DNA from: an uncultured Siphonobacter sp.
Lineage (GTDB): Bacteria; Bacteroidota; Bacteroidia; Cytophagales; Spirosomataceae
NCBI GenBank assembly: GCA_913775095.1
Contig: CAJYIW010000015.1
Span: 1-64,000, forward strand
Length of the DNA: 64,000 bases
Direction of reading: 5' to 3'
Each line of letters begins with the position of its first letter. Within the stretch, counting starts at the first letter, position 1. Shown piece by piece: positions 41,009 to 51,400 of the stretch. Made by a program: the position numbers and the translations under genes. The notes beneath the pieces were generated by a model. That model was not told the origin of the DNA, made no database searches, and worked only from the letters and a program-made list of their open reading frames with translations.

Positions 41009-44000
41009 ATGTTCAGGCTCTTATTTCACCAGCCATCCATGCGGTTTACCTATATTCTTCTTTGTATTTTACTAAGCTGTATCACGCTGCTGTTCAGCCG
41101 GGAGGCCCGGGCCGAAGAACCACAGCCGCTCATGTTTACTTCCCTTACGACTAAAGACGGCCTTTCATCGAATATCATTGCGGCTATTGTCAAAGACCGC
41201 TACGGGCTATTATGGGTGGCCACGGAAGATGGACTGAACCGATACAATGGGTCCCATTTTACGGTCTATCATCACGAAGAATCCAATCCCAGCAGCCTGG
41301 GCTCGAACGAGGTTTCTTCTTTATACGAAGATGCTGCGGGTCGTTTGTGGGTAGGGACGATCGAGGGATCTCTTCATTTGTACGACCGGGAGAAAGATCG
41401 TTTCATTCGGGTCAATGTGGGCCTCAATGTCTATTCCATTTGCAGCGATGGGCAGGGCCTGCTGTGGGTAGGAACGCATTCCGGCGTTTTCAACGTCAAT
41501 CCCCAAACGCTGAAAGTCACCCGGCCAACGATCAAAAATTATTCTCTGGTAGAAGGGAAACCCTGTCGCCGGCTCTTTCAGGATCGGCAGAATCGGATCT
41601 GGATTGCGACCAATGACGGACTGATCGTGTATCAGAAAACAACCAACCAGTTTAAAGCCTATCTGCACGACCCCCAGGATTCCAGCAGCCTGGCGAGCCG
41701 AACGGCCATGTGCATTACTCAGGATAAGCAGGGACGCATCTGGGTGGGTACGCAAAACGGGCTTAACCTGCTGTTGCCCGATGAAAGCGGATTCAAAACG
41801 TTTCGCTTTCAGAAGGACGATCCCGCCTCCATCAGCAATAATACGATTTATTCCATGGAAAGCGACGAGGCTGATCGTCTCTGGATCTGCACGGAAAATG
41901 GCCTGAACATCAGAGATGGCAAGACCGGGAACGTAGAACGGTATCTCCCTAACCCGAATGTCCCTTTTAGTTTGTCCAATCGCTCCGTGAAGTGCCTGTT
42001 CATGGACTCTCAGGGTATTATCTGGCTTGGAACCTATCAGGGAGGGCTTAATAAGTACGACCGAAACCTTACACTCTTTGGCTTACAAAAAAGCCGGCCC
42101 GGCGATCCCACCAGCCTCAGTGCCCCTTTTGTTACCTCGTTTGCCGAACACCCGAACGGAGATGTGTGGGTAGGAACGGATGGCGGGGGCTTACACCTCT
42201 ATCACCGCAAAACCAGCCGATTCAGCCGCGTGAAGCTTTATTCAAATGAAGGGACCGAACTACCGGATTTAGCCATTCTCTGCATGACCCTGGCTCCGCG
42301 AAATCAGCTCTGGATCGGGACTTTTCAGGAAGGTCTGTTTCTGCTGGACATAGTCACCGGAGCGTGCCGGCAGTTCAAAACGGGTATGTCCCAGTCTACC
42401 GTTAATCACAATGATATTTTCTGTTTAAAAACCGACCGGACCGGTAAGGTATGGATTGGCACCAACGGTGGGGGGCTGAATTGCTACGATCCGGTTCGCC
42501 GGGAGTTTAGTTACCTGAATCCGCCCGCCCGCCCGCCCCGCATTCCACTCAACGCCTACATCCGAGCCATTGAAGAAGATCGGGAGGGGAATCTCTGGAT
42601 CGGTTCCTTCGGGACGGGCCTTGCGGTACTGAATCCGGTCAGTCAGCAGGTTATTCGCTATGACAAGGGAAACAGCAAGCTGCCCAGCAATCGCATTACG
42701 TCCATCTATGCGGACCGAAAAGGCTTGGTCTGGGTGGGCACCAATGGAGAAGGGTTAACCCAATTTAACCCCACCACCCGTTCGTTTCTCACCTACAAAG
42801 GCTTACCCAATGGCATCGTGAATAAAATTCTGGGCGATCAGGAGGGAAGAATCTGGGTCAGCACGAATAAAGGCCTGAGTAGCCTGGAAGACGGCGGAAC
42901 CCGTTTTACCAATTACACCGCTCATAACGGCCTTCAGGACGACATTTTTGCGTACGGGGCCGGGATTCAGGCTTCTGACCATACCCTGTTTTTTGGTGGA
43001 ATTCAGGGCTTTAACTTTTTTACTACCGGAACAATCAAATCCAGTACGCTATCGCATCCCATGCTGTTCACCGATCTGAAAGTAGGTAACAAAACCATTA
43101 CTGCTGCGGACTCGGGTATCCTGGCTGGCCATATTTCGCTGGCGAAAGTCATTAATCTGGATTACAAACAGAATTTCTCCATTAGTTATGCCTCGCTGAA
43201 TTATACCAATCCTCATCAGAATGCGTATCGGTATCGGCTGAAAGGCTACCAGGAAGAATGGTATTACGCGGGCAAAACTACCGTCGCTCACTATACCAAT
43301 CTGCACCCCGGAGAATACCTTTTCGAAGTACAGAACCGCATTCACGGCGACGTCTGGAACCCAGCGGGAGCGTCCATAACCATCGTCGTTCACCCTCCTT
43401 TTTATCTAACCTTTTACGCCTATCTTTTTTACGCGTTGGCCATCGGGTTTACGCTTTGGTACCTGCGTCGTCGGGGCATTCAGAACATCCGAAAGAAATT
43501 CACGGAAGAAGAGCAAAAGCGGGAAGAACAACGCATTCGGGAGCTGGATCAGATGAAAATCAAGTTTTTAACCAACCTGAGCCACGAATTCCGAACGCCC
43601 ATTTCCCTGATTCTGGCTCCGCTGGAAGGGATCCTGGCCAAAAAACATGAGCCGTCCATCGATGGTCAGTTACAAACCATCGAAAGAAATTCAAAGCGAT
43701 TGCTGAACCTGGTTAATCATCTGCTGGATTTCAAGCAAATTGAAGAGCAGGAACAAACCCTTCAGGTATCGTCCCGAAACGTCATTGCCTTTGTCAGAGA
43801 AACCTTCGATTCGTTTCAGGATCTTTCGGAGAAAAAACACATCGACTTTGGGTTTGAAAGCTACACCACCGAGCTGATGCTTTCCCTCGATTTCGATAAA
43901 ATTGAACGGGTGCTTTTCAACCTGCTCTCCAACGCGTTCAAGTTCACACCCAAAGGGGGTAAAATCAGCCTTACCGTTTTTTCTCAGGCCGATGAACAAA

Positions 44001-45109
44001 ATCCGGATCAGCACTGGCTGGGTATTTCTGTACGGGATACCGGCATCGGTATTGCTCCCGACAAACACCTGCAGATTTTTGAGCGGTTTTATCAGGAGGA
44101 AACGCAGCGGTCAATGGTTAATCCCGGCAGTGGCATCGGCTTATCCATTGCTCAGGAATTTGTTGTGATGCACGGCGGGAAACTTCGGGTGGAGAGTGAG
44201 CCGGGCCAGGGCAGTACGTTCACCATGTCCCTTCCGCTGGAGGAAGCGGTTGCTCCGCAAACGGCTGTTTCTCAGCCGGAAAGTACCGCCCCCGCAGTTC
44301 CGGAGCTACAGACGTGTGAATCCGGCGGCATTGACAACCGGGAGCGGGTATTGATCGTAGAAGATAACGACGAATTCAGGCATTACCTGATGGACCGGCT
44401 CAGGGATCATTACCACATTTCTGAAGCCTCGGATGGCCGTGAGGGCTGGCAAAAAACGCTTTCGACGCACCCCACGCTGATCATCAGTGACGTGGCCATG
44501 CCGCACGTCGATGGCATTGCCTTTAGTCAGAAAGTAAAATCAGACAAACGGACCAGTCACATTCCCGTGATTCTGTTAACTGCCTCCACGGGCGATCAGC
44601 AGCAGCTTCGGGGGCTGTTGTCGGGAGCCAATGACTACCTGACCAAGCCCTTTAATTTTGATATTCTGAATGCTAAAGTTCACAACCTGCTGGCTCTGAA
44701 CCGGGTTTCGAAGGGTTATTACTCCAAACGAATCAACCTGGTTAAGCCCGAAGTTGAAATTGAATCGGGTAATGAAAAACTGCTGAAAGAGGTCGCTTTT
44801 TTCATTGAAGAGCACATGAGTACATCGCTGCTGAGTGTAGAGAATTTAAGTAAACACGTCGGCATGAGCCGCGGAACCTTATACACCAAACTACTGGAAT
44901 TAACCGGCAAAACGCCCGTGGAGTACATTCGATCCGTCAAGCTGGAAAAGTCCGCTACGCTGCTGGAAAAGAGTGATCTGAATATCTCTCAGATTGCTTA
45001 TACCGTAGGTTTCCCGAATGCCAATTATTTCACCAAGTCGTTTAAAAGTCAGTTTCATATGCTGCCTTCGGAATATCGCAATGCCCGGCACGTGGCGAAT
45101 GAAGTCTGA
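41009..45109 (+). CDS. Hybrid two-component system regulator (HTCS), second copy
   Basis: A 1366-residue paralogue of the HTCS at 27415-31557. Two ATGs are possible: 41009 and 41039. The latter starts directly at the signal peptide (MRFTYILLCILLSCITLLFS). Then follow propeller repeats (LLWVATEDGLNRYNG, VWIGTNGGGLNCYD), a Y_Y_Y domain (YRYRLKGYQEEWYYAGKTTV), a span (LFYALAIGFTLWYL), HisKA with NLSHEFRTPISLI (His near 859), HATPase (DTGIGIAPDKH, GSGIGLSIAQEF), a receiver (IISDVAMPHVDG, Asp near 1161) and an AraC-type HTH (MSRGTLYTKLLELTGKTPVE). It is divergent from the GH115 operon. The DNA-recognition region is very like the first copy, so overlapping target sites are plausible. Confidence 0.95.
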   Translation: MFRLLFHQPSMRFTYILLCILLSCITLLFSREARAEEPQPLMFTSLTTKDGLSSNIIAAIVKDRYGLLWVATEDGLNRYNGSHFTVYHHEESNPSSLGSNEVSSLYEDAAGRLWVGTIEGSLHLYDREKDRFIRVNVGLNVYSICSDGQGLLWVGTHSGVFNVNPQTLKVTRPTIKNYSLVEGKPCRRLFQDRQNRIWIATNDGLIVYQKTTNQFKAYLHDPQDSSSLASRTAMCITQDKQGRIWVGTQNGLNLLLPDESGFKTFRFQKDDPASISNNTIYSMESDEADRLWICTENGLNIRDGKTGNVERYLPNPNVPFSLSNRSVKCLFMDSQGIIWLGTYQGGLNKYDRNLTLFGLQKSRPGDPTSLSAPFVTSFAEHPNGDVWVGTDGGGLHLYHRKTSRFSRVKLYSNEGTELPDLAILCMTLAPRNQLWIGTFQEGLFLLDIVTGACRQFKTGMSQSTVNHNDIFCLKTDRTGKVWIGTNGGGLNCYDPVRREFSYLNPPARPPRIPLNAYIRAIEEDREGNLWIGSFGTGLAVLNPVSQQVIRYDKGNSKLPSNRITSIYADRKGLVWVGTNGEGLTQFNPTTRSFLTYKGLPNGIVNKILGDQEGRIWVSTNKGLSSLEDGGTRFTNYTAHNGLQDDIFAYGAGIQASDHTLFFGGIQGFNFFTTGTIKSSTLSHPMLFTDLKVGNKTITAADSGILAGHISLAKVINLDYKQNFSISYASLNYTNPHQNAYRYRLKGYQEEWYYAGKTTVAHYTNLHPGEYLFEVQNRIHGDVWNPAGASITIVVHPPFYLTFYAYLFYALAIGFTLWYLRRRGIQNIRKKFTEEEQKREEQRIRELDQMKIKFLTNLSHEFRTPISLILAPLEGILAKKHEPSIDGQLQTIERNSKRLLNLVNHLLDFKQIEEQEQTLQVSSRNVIAFVRETFDSFQDLSEKKHIDFGFESYTTELMLSLDFDKIERVLFNLLSNAFKFTPKGGKISLTVFSQADEQNPDQHWLGISVRDTGIGIAPDKHLQIFERFYQEETQRSMVNPGSGIGLSIAQEFVVMHGGKLRVESEPGQGSTFTMSLPLEEAVAPQTAVSQPESTAPAVPELQTCESGGIDNRERVLIVEDNDEFRHYLMDRLRDHYHISEASDGREGWQKTLSTHPTLIISDVAMPHVDGIAFSQKVKSDKRTSHIPVILLTASTGDQQQLRGLLSGANDYLTKPFNFDILNAKVHNLLALNRVSKGYYSKRINLVKPEVEIESGNEKLLKEVAFFIEEHMSTSLLSVENLSKHVGMSRGTLYTKLLELTGKTPVEYIRSVKLEKSATLLEKSDLNISQIAYTVGFPNANYFTKSFKSQFHMLPSEYRNARHVANEV

Positions 45110-45152
45110 AATCGGTAGATTCCCGACTTCATTCAGCCCGGCTGACGCTTTT

Positions 45153-46244
45153 TTAGATTTTGACGCTTTGCCCCGAACGCACCGATTGATAAATGGCCTC
45201 TACCACCCGGATGTCCCGTAACCCTTCTTCGCCCGGAGCGATGAGGTCGGTCTGGTTCATCAGGGCCAGGCAATCCTCATCCAGCTGTTTGGCCTGCTGG
45301 TTTTTGATGGGAAAGTCAATATTCGTTCCATCCGACATACTTCCTTTATTGCCCAGGTAGCTGGACTGGGGTTCGAGTTTCAGCCAGCCCTTTTCGTAGT
45401 TCACCTGAAGGTGATTCATGTTGATGCCAAAGCTGGTCTGGCAGGCGGCCCGGGCTCCGCTGGGAAAGTCCAGCAAAAACATCATGGTTTCTTCGACTTC
45501 TTTGTAAATCTCCGGACGCGTCGTAGAAGCCTGAGCGATGACACGGATGGGTTCTTCGCCCGTGGCGAGTCGGGCTCCCTGGAGGGCATAGACGCCCATA
45601 TCCCCCATGACGCCGCCGCCGAGGGCTTTTTTCTGCTTCCAGTGGTCCGTTCGGGCGTCGAAGTATCCGGCGGCACTGGTAATCATCTTTACTTTCCCGA
45701 ATTTCTGTTCTTTGGCTACCTTCATCACCGCCTGAATATTAGGATCGTGCTGGCAGCGATACCCAATGGCCAGCTTTACTTTGTTCTTTTGACAGGCCGC
45801 AATCATGGCTTCACAATCCGCCACGGAAGGAGCCATGGGTTTTTCACAAAATACGTGTTTCCCTGCGTTAGCAGCCCTGACTACAAACTCCCGGTGCATG
45901 GAAGGCGGAAGCACCACGTAGACAACGTCGATGTCCGGGTTATTGGCAATCTGGTCGAAGTTCTGATAGTTGTAAATGTTTTTATCCGGGATCTTATACT
46001 TGGCCTTCCACTGCTGAGCTTTCGCGGGTGTACCCGTCACAATGCCAGCCAGATAGCATTTTTCGGTCATTTGCAGAGCCGGAGCCAGCAGATCCGTGCT
46101 GTAATACCCCAGACCCACCAGGGCAATGCCCAGTTTGTCTTTTTTGGGTGCCGTGGCGGCCAGCAGCGGGTTACCGGAAACGAGCGTAGCGGCACCGGCC
46201 AGGGATAAAGTCGTCAGAAACTTCCGTCTTTCGATGGGTAGCAT
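45153..46244 (-). CDS. Gfo/Idh/MocA family oxidoreductase with Tat signal
   Basis: A 363-residue NAD(P)-dependent sugar dehydrogenase-type protein. It starts with a twin-arginine leader (ERRKFLTTLSLAGAATLVSG). The Rossmann domain follows (LGIALVGLGYYSTDLLAPAL) and the family box HVFCEKPMAPSVADCEAMI holds the catalytic Lys of EKP. The C-terminal alpha/beta domain includes GGGVMGDMGVYALQGARLA. Export with a bound cofactor fits the Tat leader. It is convergent with the second HTCS and downstream of SusCD 3, separated from it by a 56-bp palindrome. It may oxidise a released sugar, or be a retaining hydrolase-like member; neither can be decided here. Confidence 0.9.
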   Translation of the reverse strand: MLPIERRKFLTTLSLAGAATLVSGNPLLAATAPKKDKLGIALVGLGYYSTDLLAPALQMTEKCYLAGIVTGTPAKAQQWKAKYKIPDKNIYNYQNFDQIANNPDIDVVYVVLPPSMHREFVVRAANAGKHVFCEKPMAPSVADCEAMIAACQKNKVKLAIGYRCQHDPNIQAVMKVAKEQKFGKVKMITSAAGYFDARTDHWKQKKALGGGVMGDMGVYALQGARLATGEEPIRVIAQASTTRPEIYKEVEETMMFLLDFPSGARAACQTSFGINMNHLQVNYEKGWLKLEPQSSYLGNKGSMSDGTNIDFPIKNQQAKQLDEDCLALMNQTDLIAPGEEGLRDIRVVEAIYQSVRSGQSVKI

Positions 46245-46366
46245 AGGTTGTGTGTTTGGATGCAGAGCACAGGTTCGGTAATCCTTTTCCTTACGCTGAA
46301 CATTCGGTTTAGATCGGCGGGAATTTACCCATTCTATGGAACAGGTAATCCCTCTATATATGATAT

Positions 46367-46422
46367 TATTCCAGAAACTAAAGAAAGAGGGAGATCTCCC
46401 TCTTTCTTTAGTTTCTGGAATA
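46367..46422. repeat. Perfect 56-bp palindrome
   Basis: Two 28-bp arms meet without a spacer at 46394/46395 (centre GAGGGAGATCTCCCTC). Every position pairs. It lies 45 bp after the third SusD stop and 122 bp before the oxidoreductase start, both on the minus strand. As RNA it would form a very stable hairpin that could end or protect the SusCD transcript. No T-run follows it on the minus strand. Confidence 0.9.
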
Positions 46423-46467
46423 CAGTCAGAACGGGTAAATACTTGACCTGACCTTTATGGTAAAATT

Positions 46468-48420
46468 CTATAAATAACCCGGATTCTGGTACGCTACTTT
46501 TTCATCCGGCGTCATATCCATGTTATCCAGCTGCCCCTGAGGAATGGGGCGGAGGAAGTGATAGTTTTCAATTTTCCGGGTATAGGTAACCGGCGTGTGG
46601 TCGCCCACGTTGGGTCCGCAAATCGTATACGTGGCGGCGGTTTCTTTCCATTTCTGGGTACGCACCAGATCATACCAGCGATACCCCTCGCCGTAGTATT
46701 CCCGCGAACGCTCGGCCAGGATGTAATCAATATCAATCGTTGCGGGCGTCGCGGCCATCATGGCTGCACTGTTGTCCACGCTACGGGCCATATTCCCCTG
46801 ATTGTACCAACGCCATTTACCCGCCCGGGCCCGGATGACGTTAATGAGATCGCGGGCCGTTTTTCCGGCCTGCGGAGTCGCTCCTTTCACCGCCGCTTCA
46901 GCCGCCACAAAATACAGTTCCGAGAATTTGGCGATGTTGAAGGGACGCGTACTGGCCGCATTAGGCTGACCCAGGCCGGTACCATTATCGGTCCGATACG
47001 TACCTAATTTCCAGAGGCCGGGATACACCAGGCGACTGATGCCCCGGGGAGAGACCACGTAATCTGCCCGACCCGGCAGAACGCCGAGGCCCATACCGCT
47101 TTTATACACCGAATTGGAGTAATCAATCGCAGCGGAAGGCTCCTGGTCCAGGAAAGTCATGATGGCATCGCCCGGACGAACCTGCAGGTTATTGGCATTG
47201 TATAAAAACTCATTGGTTACCCCCGCTTTGGGCCAGTTACCCCGGTAAGCCGTGGTAAAGGTTCCGTCGTAGCGGGAATCGTTGGTTTTATCCGCAAACG
47301 TTTTGGTAATGACCTCATGCGGAGGAGCCATCCGTACCCAGGGGCGACCCAGGGACTGAGCGGCTTCCCGCTGAACCGAGTTAACGGTGCTGGGGGCACT
47401 CCAGTTGGTTTTTGAACTGGTAATGCTGGTATAATTCCAGGTCATCATCCATACCGCAAAGTTATCCGCATCACCGCCGCCGGCGTAGGTCAGGCTAGAT
47501 CCGTTGAAAAGCTCGCTGGTTTCGGTGTGATCGGCGTAAAGCAGCAGTTCACTGTTGCGGTCATTCGAGCCGAGGTGTACGTCATAATACGTATTCTGCA
47601 GGCGGAAAGGGCCGGGATTGTCAATGGCCGCAGTGGCTACATTATACGCCTGCTGGAAATACCACTGAGCATCGTGACCGTCCGGATCCGTCCGGTTCGT
47701 AGCGGGATACGTGGGGATATTATTCGGATTTTGCAGCCACCAGCCATAGGTCAGGTACGCTTTAGACAGATACAGGCTCGCCAGCGTTTTGGTAACGCCT
47801 CCTACCACGCGTCCAGTGGCCGGCAGATCACTCACCGCCTTTACCAGATCCGGGAAGATGGCCTTAGTGTAGACCTCAGGCACGGTGTTGCGTTTCGATG
47901 TTCTAAGCGTGGAAATATTGAAAGCCAGTTCACCGGAGCCCAGATCCAGGGGTACACCACCGAAGGTTTGCACCAGCATGAAGTAATCAAAGGCCCGGAA
48001 AAAGCGAGCCTCGGCAATGAGTGCTTGCGAAATGCCTACCGCCGTTGCGTTCTCGATGACGCCATTGGCCGTGTTAATGTTCGGGAAGGCATTGTACCAC
48101 AGGTTACTCGCGTCGCTGGCCTGAGGAGTAATGAGCTGTCCCCCGGACAAATCATGCGTCTGAAAGCCGCTTCCGCCGCCGCTGGCTCCCCAGGTGGCCT
48201 CATCCGTCCCCGTCACGCAGGAGTTATAAAAATAGGCATTACCGAAGATCCAACGCAGGTGAGCGTACATACCCGTCAATCCACCGTAGACGCCATTTTC
48301 CGTTTTGAAGTATTCTGGCGTGTAAATGGCCCGGGGCTTTTCGTCTAATATCTTGGTACAGCTCGTGAACAACAGCGTCAGTACAGCTGCCGTTTTGAGA
48401 TTTATAGGAAAACGTTTCAT
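46468..48420 (-). CDS. SusD/RagB family lipoprotein, long form
   Basis: A 650-residue SusD-like surface lipoprotein, some 130-170 residues longer than the two others here. Lipobox LLFTSC at the N-terminus. The core has IAEARFFRAFDYFMLVQTFGG and ILAERSREYYGEGYRWYDLVR near the C-terminus, which ends in VAYQNPGYL. The extra length lies in the middle (about 250-480), probably in extended binding-site loops. It follows its SusC by 10 bp. Confidence 0.94.
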   Translation of the reverse strand: MKRFPINLKTAAVLTLLFTSCTKILDEKPRAIYTPEYFKTENGVYGGLTGMYAHLRWIFGNAYFYNSCVTGTDEATWGASGGGSGFQTHDLSGGQLITPQASDASNLWYNAFPNINTANGVIENATAVGISQALIAEARFFRAFDYFMLVQTFGGVPLDLGSGELAFNISTLRTSKRNTVPEVYTKAIFPDLVKAVSDLPATGRVVGGVTKTLASLYLSKAYLTYGWWLQNPNNIPTYPATNRTDPDGHDAQWYFQQAYNVATAAIDNPGPFRLQNTYYDVHLGSNDRNSELLLYADHTETSELFNGSSLTYAGGGDADNFAVWMMTWNYTSITSSKTNWSAPSTVNSVQREAAQSLGRPWVRMAPPHEVITKTFADKTNDSRYDGTFTTAYRGNWPKAGVTNEFLYNANNLQVRPGDAIMTFLDQEPSAAIDYSNSVYKSGMGLGVLPGRADYVVSPRGISRLVYPGLWKLGTYRTDNGTGLGQPNAASTRPFNIAKFSELYFVAAEAAVKGATPQAGKTARDLINVIRARAGKWRWYNQGNMARSVDNSAAMMAATPATIDIDYILAERSREYYGEGYRWYDLVRTQKWKETAATYTICGPNVGDHTPVTYTRKIENYHFLRPIPQGQLDNMDMTPDEKVAYQNPGYL

Positions 48421-48430
48421 AATGAGTCTT

Positions 48431-51400
48431 TTAGAAAGTCAGGTTAACTCCTACGATGTAATTTCTGGTCGAAGGCGTGTTGGTGCCGATGGTCAGGATG
48501 CGTCGAAGAGCCGAGGATAAGGGAACAGCCGCGTTTTCGTTGCCGTAGGAGTTGGTTTCCGGATCCATCCCCGACTCGCGGTGGTAAGGTGAAAACATAA
48601 CTACCGGATTCTGAGCGGTGAAGTACACCCGCAGGTTACTCATTCCCCATCTTCCCAGCACTTTGCTGTCCACGTTATAACCCAGGGTCATGGTACGTAT
48701 TTTCAGGAACGACGCATCAAAATAACCCAGCGTACTGCCGTATTTGGGGTTATCCCCTCCGATACCGCCGGGTGCGGGGTATTTGGCATCGGTGTTCTCG
48801 GGCGTCCAGTAATCCACTTTTACGTTGTTGCCAGCCCGGGCATTCAGGTTGTTGAGGTACCCCGAAGAACCGTAGAGCGTACTATTGAGTAAACCGCCAC
48901 TTTTGAATACGCCCACAATATTCAGGTCAAATCCTTTGTAAGCCACGCGGGTATTCAAACCACCCTGGAAATTGGGCTGCATGTTGAGAATCTGACGATC
49001 CGAAGAGTTAATGGCCCGCGTGGGGGCTCCGTCGGTGTTATAATCACCGGTGTATTTCACCCGGATCATACCGGGGTTGCCGCCGGGTTCGTAGATATTG
49101 CGGAACTGATCGTCGGCCTGCCAGAGTCCTACTTTTTCGTAGTCGAAAATAACGTTGATGGGGTGGCCCACAAACCACCAGTTTCCTTCGTCACGCTGTT
49201 GTCCGGAAGACAGGGAAACCAGTTTGTTACGGTTGGCATAGATGTTAAATCCGACATCCCAGGTCCAGCCGTTTGCGTTCTCCAGCACCGTTCCGTTGAC
49301 GTTGAATTCCAGACCTTTGTTCTGAGTCTGACCAATGTTGGCGGTGTAGCCTCCTACACCCGAGGTGGGCGGTAATCCGACGCCCAGGAGCACGTTTTTG
49401 GTCTGCTGTTCGTAGACTTCAACCGTTCCTGACAGGCGGTTGTTAAAGGCCTTAAAGTCCAGACCTACGTTAATGGTGTTGGAAAACTCCCATCCCAGGC
49501 GTGGGTTCGGAGCGTTGGAGACGTAAAATCCGGTGGAGTAATTAGCATCGCCGAAGTTGTAAGGACGGGTAGAAAGCAGCCCAAGGGTTTCGTACGGATT
49601 CACGGCCTGATTGGAGGTCTGGCCGTAGCCCACTCTCAGTTTCAGCTGGTTAATCTGCGAAACGCCACTCATGAATTGCTCTTTGGAGATATTCCAGCCC
49701 GCTGAAATCGCCGGGTAGGCATTCCACTGGTGGCCTTTGGCCAGCCGGGATGAACCGTCGGCCCGGAAGGTAACGCTCAGCATGTACCGGTCATCGTACG
49801 AGTACATCACCCGACCCATGTAGGACAACAGGCCCCACTGGTTATAACCCTGATTGGCCGGGTTTACCGTTATGATTCCGTCGGCCCGACCCAGGTTATA
49901 GAACTGGAACGCATCGGAAGGAATGTCCCGGGCTCCCACGGACGACGAGTTAAACGTATTCTGCTGAGCGGAGTATAAACCCACCGCGTTAATCTCGTGT
50001 TTGCCGAACTTGCGATCGTAACTCACCAGGTTTTCAATGGCCCAGTTAAGAGTGTGCGAGTTATTGATTCCAGCCGTCGATTCATTCAGGGGGTTACCAC
50101 TGAACACGCCTTGTCCGGTGTAGTTTCCTCCCGTACTTTGCCGGTAGTTCAGGCCCAGGTTCGCTCTGTATTTCAGACCCGTAACTCCGGGAATCTGGAT
50201 TTCAGCAAAAATGGTGTTATATGAACCGTAGGCCCGGGTCTGGTCAATGTAACTGTCGCCCAGGGAGTTGAATCGTTCCAGCGAAGGCACCCATTGCGGA
50301 CCAGACGTCTGCTCCTGAATGAGCGTTTTCATGGTTCCATCGGCATTATAGGGATTGGCAATGGGTGATCTTCCCAGGGCCATTCCTACCGCAGGAATGT
50401 TGTTACCATTGTTAACGGTAAAGTTGGAATTGGTTGAAAAACCTACCCGGAAATGTTTGTTAATATCCTGCGTAATCGAGGCCTGGAGTGAATAACGCGA
50501 GAAATCCTGCAGGGGCACCACGGCATTTTCCCGGTAATAGCCTAACCCAAAGGAATAACTTCCGTTCTCGGAGCCGCCCGACACGTTGATGTCGTGACTA
50601 CTCATCAATCCGGTCCGGTACACTTTATCCTGCCAGTCGGTATTGACATCATTGGATTCATCAATCGTGTTCTGGAACCGTTGGAGACTGGCGGCCCGTA
50701 AAGCGGCAAACTCCGGCCCGTTCATCATCGGGTATTTGGCAAAAACGGTCTTGGGACCATGAAAGCCATTGTAAGAAAACGTAGCTTTCTGCCCTCTTTT
50801 GCCCGTATTGGTAGTAATGAGAATGACGCCGTTGGCCCCCCGGGAACCATAAATGGCCGTCGCGGAAGCATCCTTCAGAATATCAATGCTCTTGATATTA
50901 TTGGCATTAATATCCGTAATAGACCCCGAGAAAGGGATACCGTCCAGTACGATCAGGGGAGCATTATCTGCCCGGAGGGAACGTTGGCCCCGGATCAGGA
51001 TTTCCATGGCCGCTCCGGGTTTGGTGGAAGTTTGGGAAATGTCCACGCCCACCACCCGGCCCTGTAAGGCCTGCGATAAGTTCGGTGCCGGTACTTCCCG
51101 CAGAATATTGCCAGTCACCGAAACGACAGAACCCGTCACGGCCTCCTGACGCTGCGTACCGTAACCAACCACCACGACTTCATTCAACACCTTATCATCA
51201 TTGGAAAGGGCTACGTTTACTACGGTCTGAGCACCAATGGCGACTTCTTTGGGAGCATACCCGACTAAGGAAAAAATCAGGGTTGCGTCGCCTTCCCGGA
51301 GGGTAAGCTTAAAGTTACCGTCCTGATCGGCCGTGGTTCCACGGGTCGTTCCCTTGATTAATACGTTCACGCCCGGCAGCCCCTCTCCGTTTTCTCCGGT

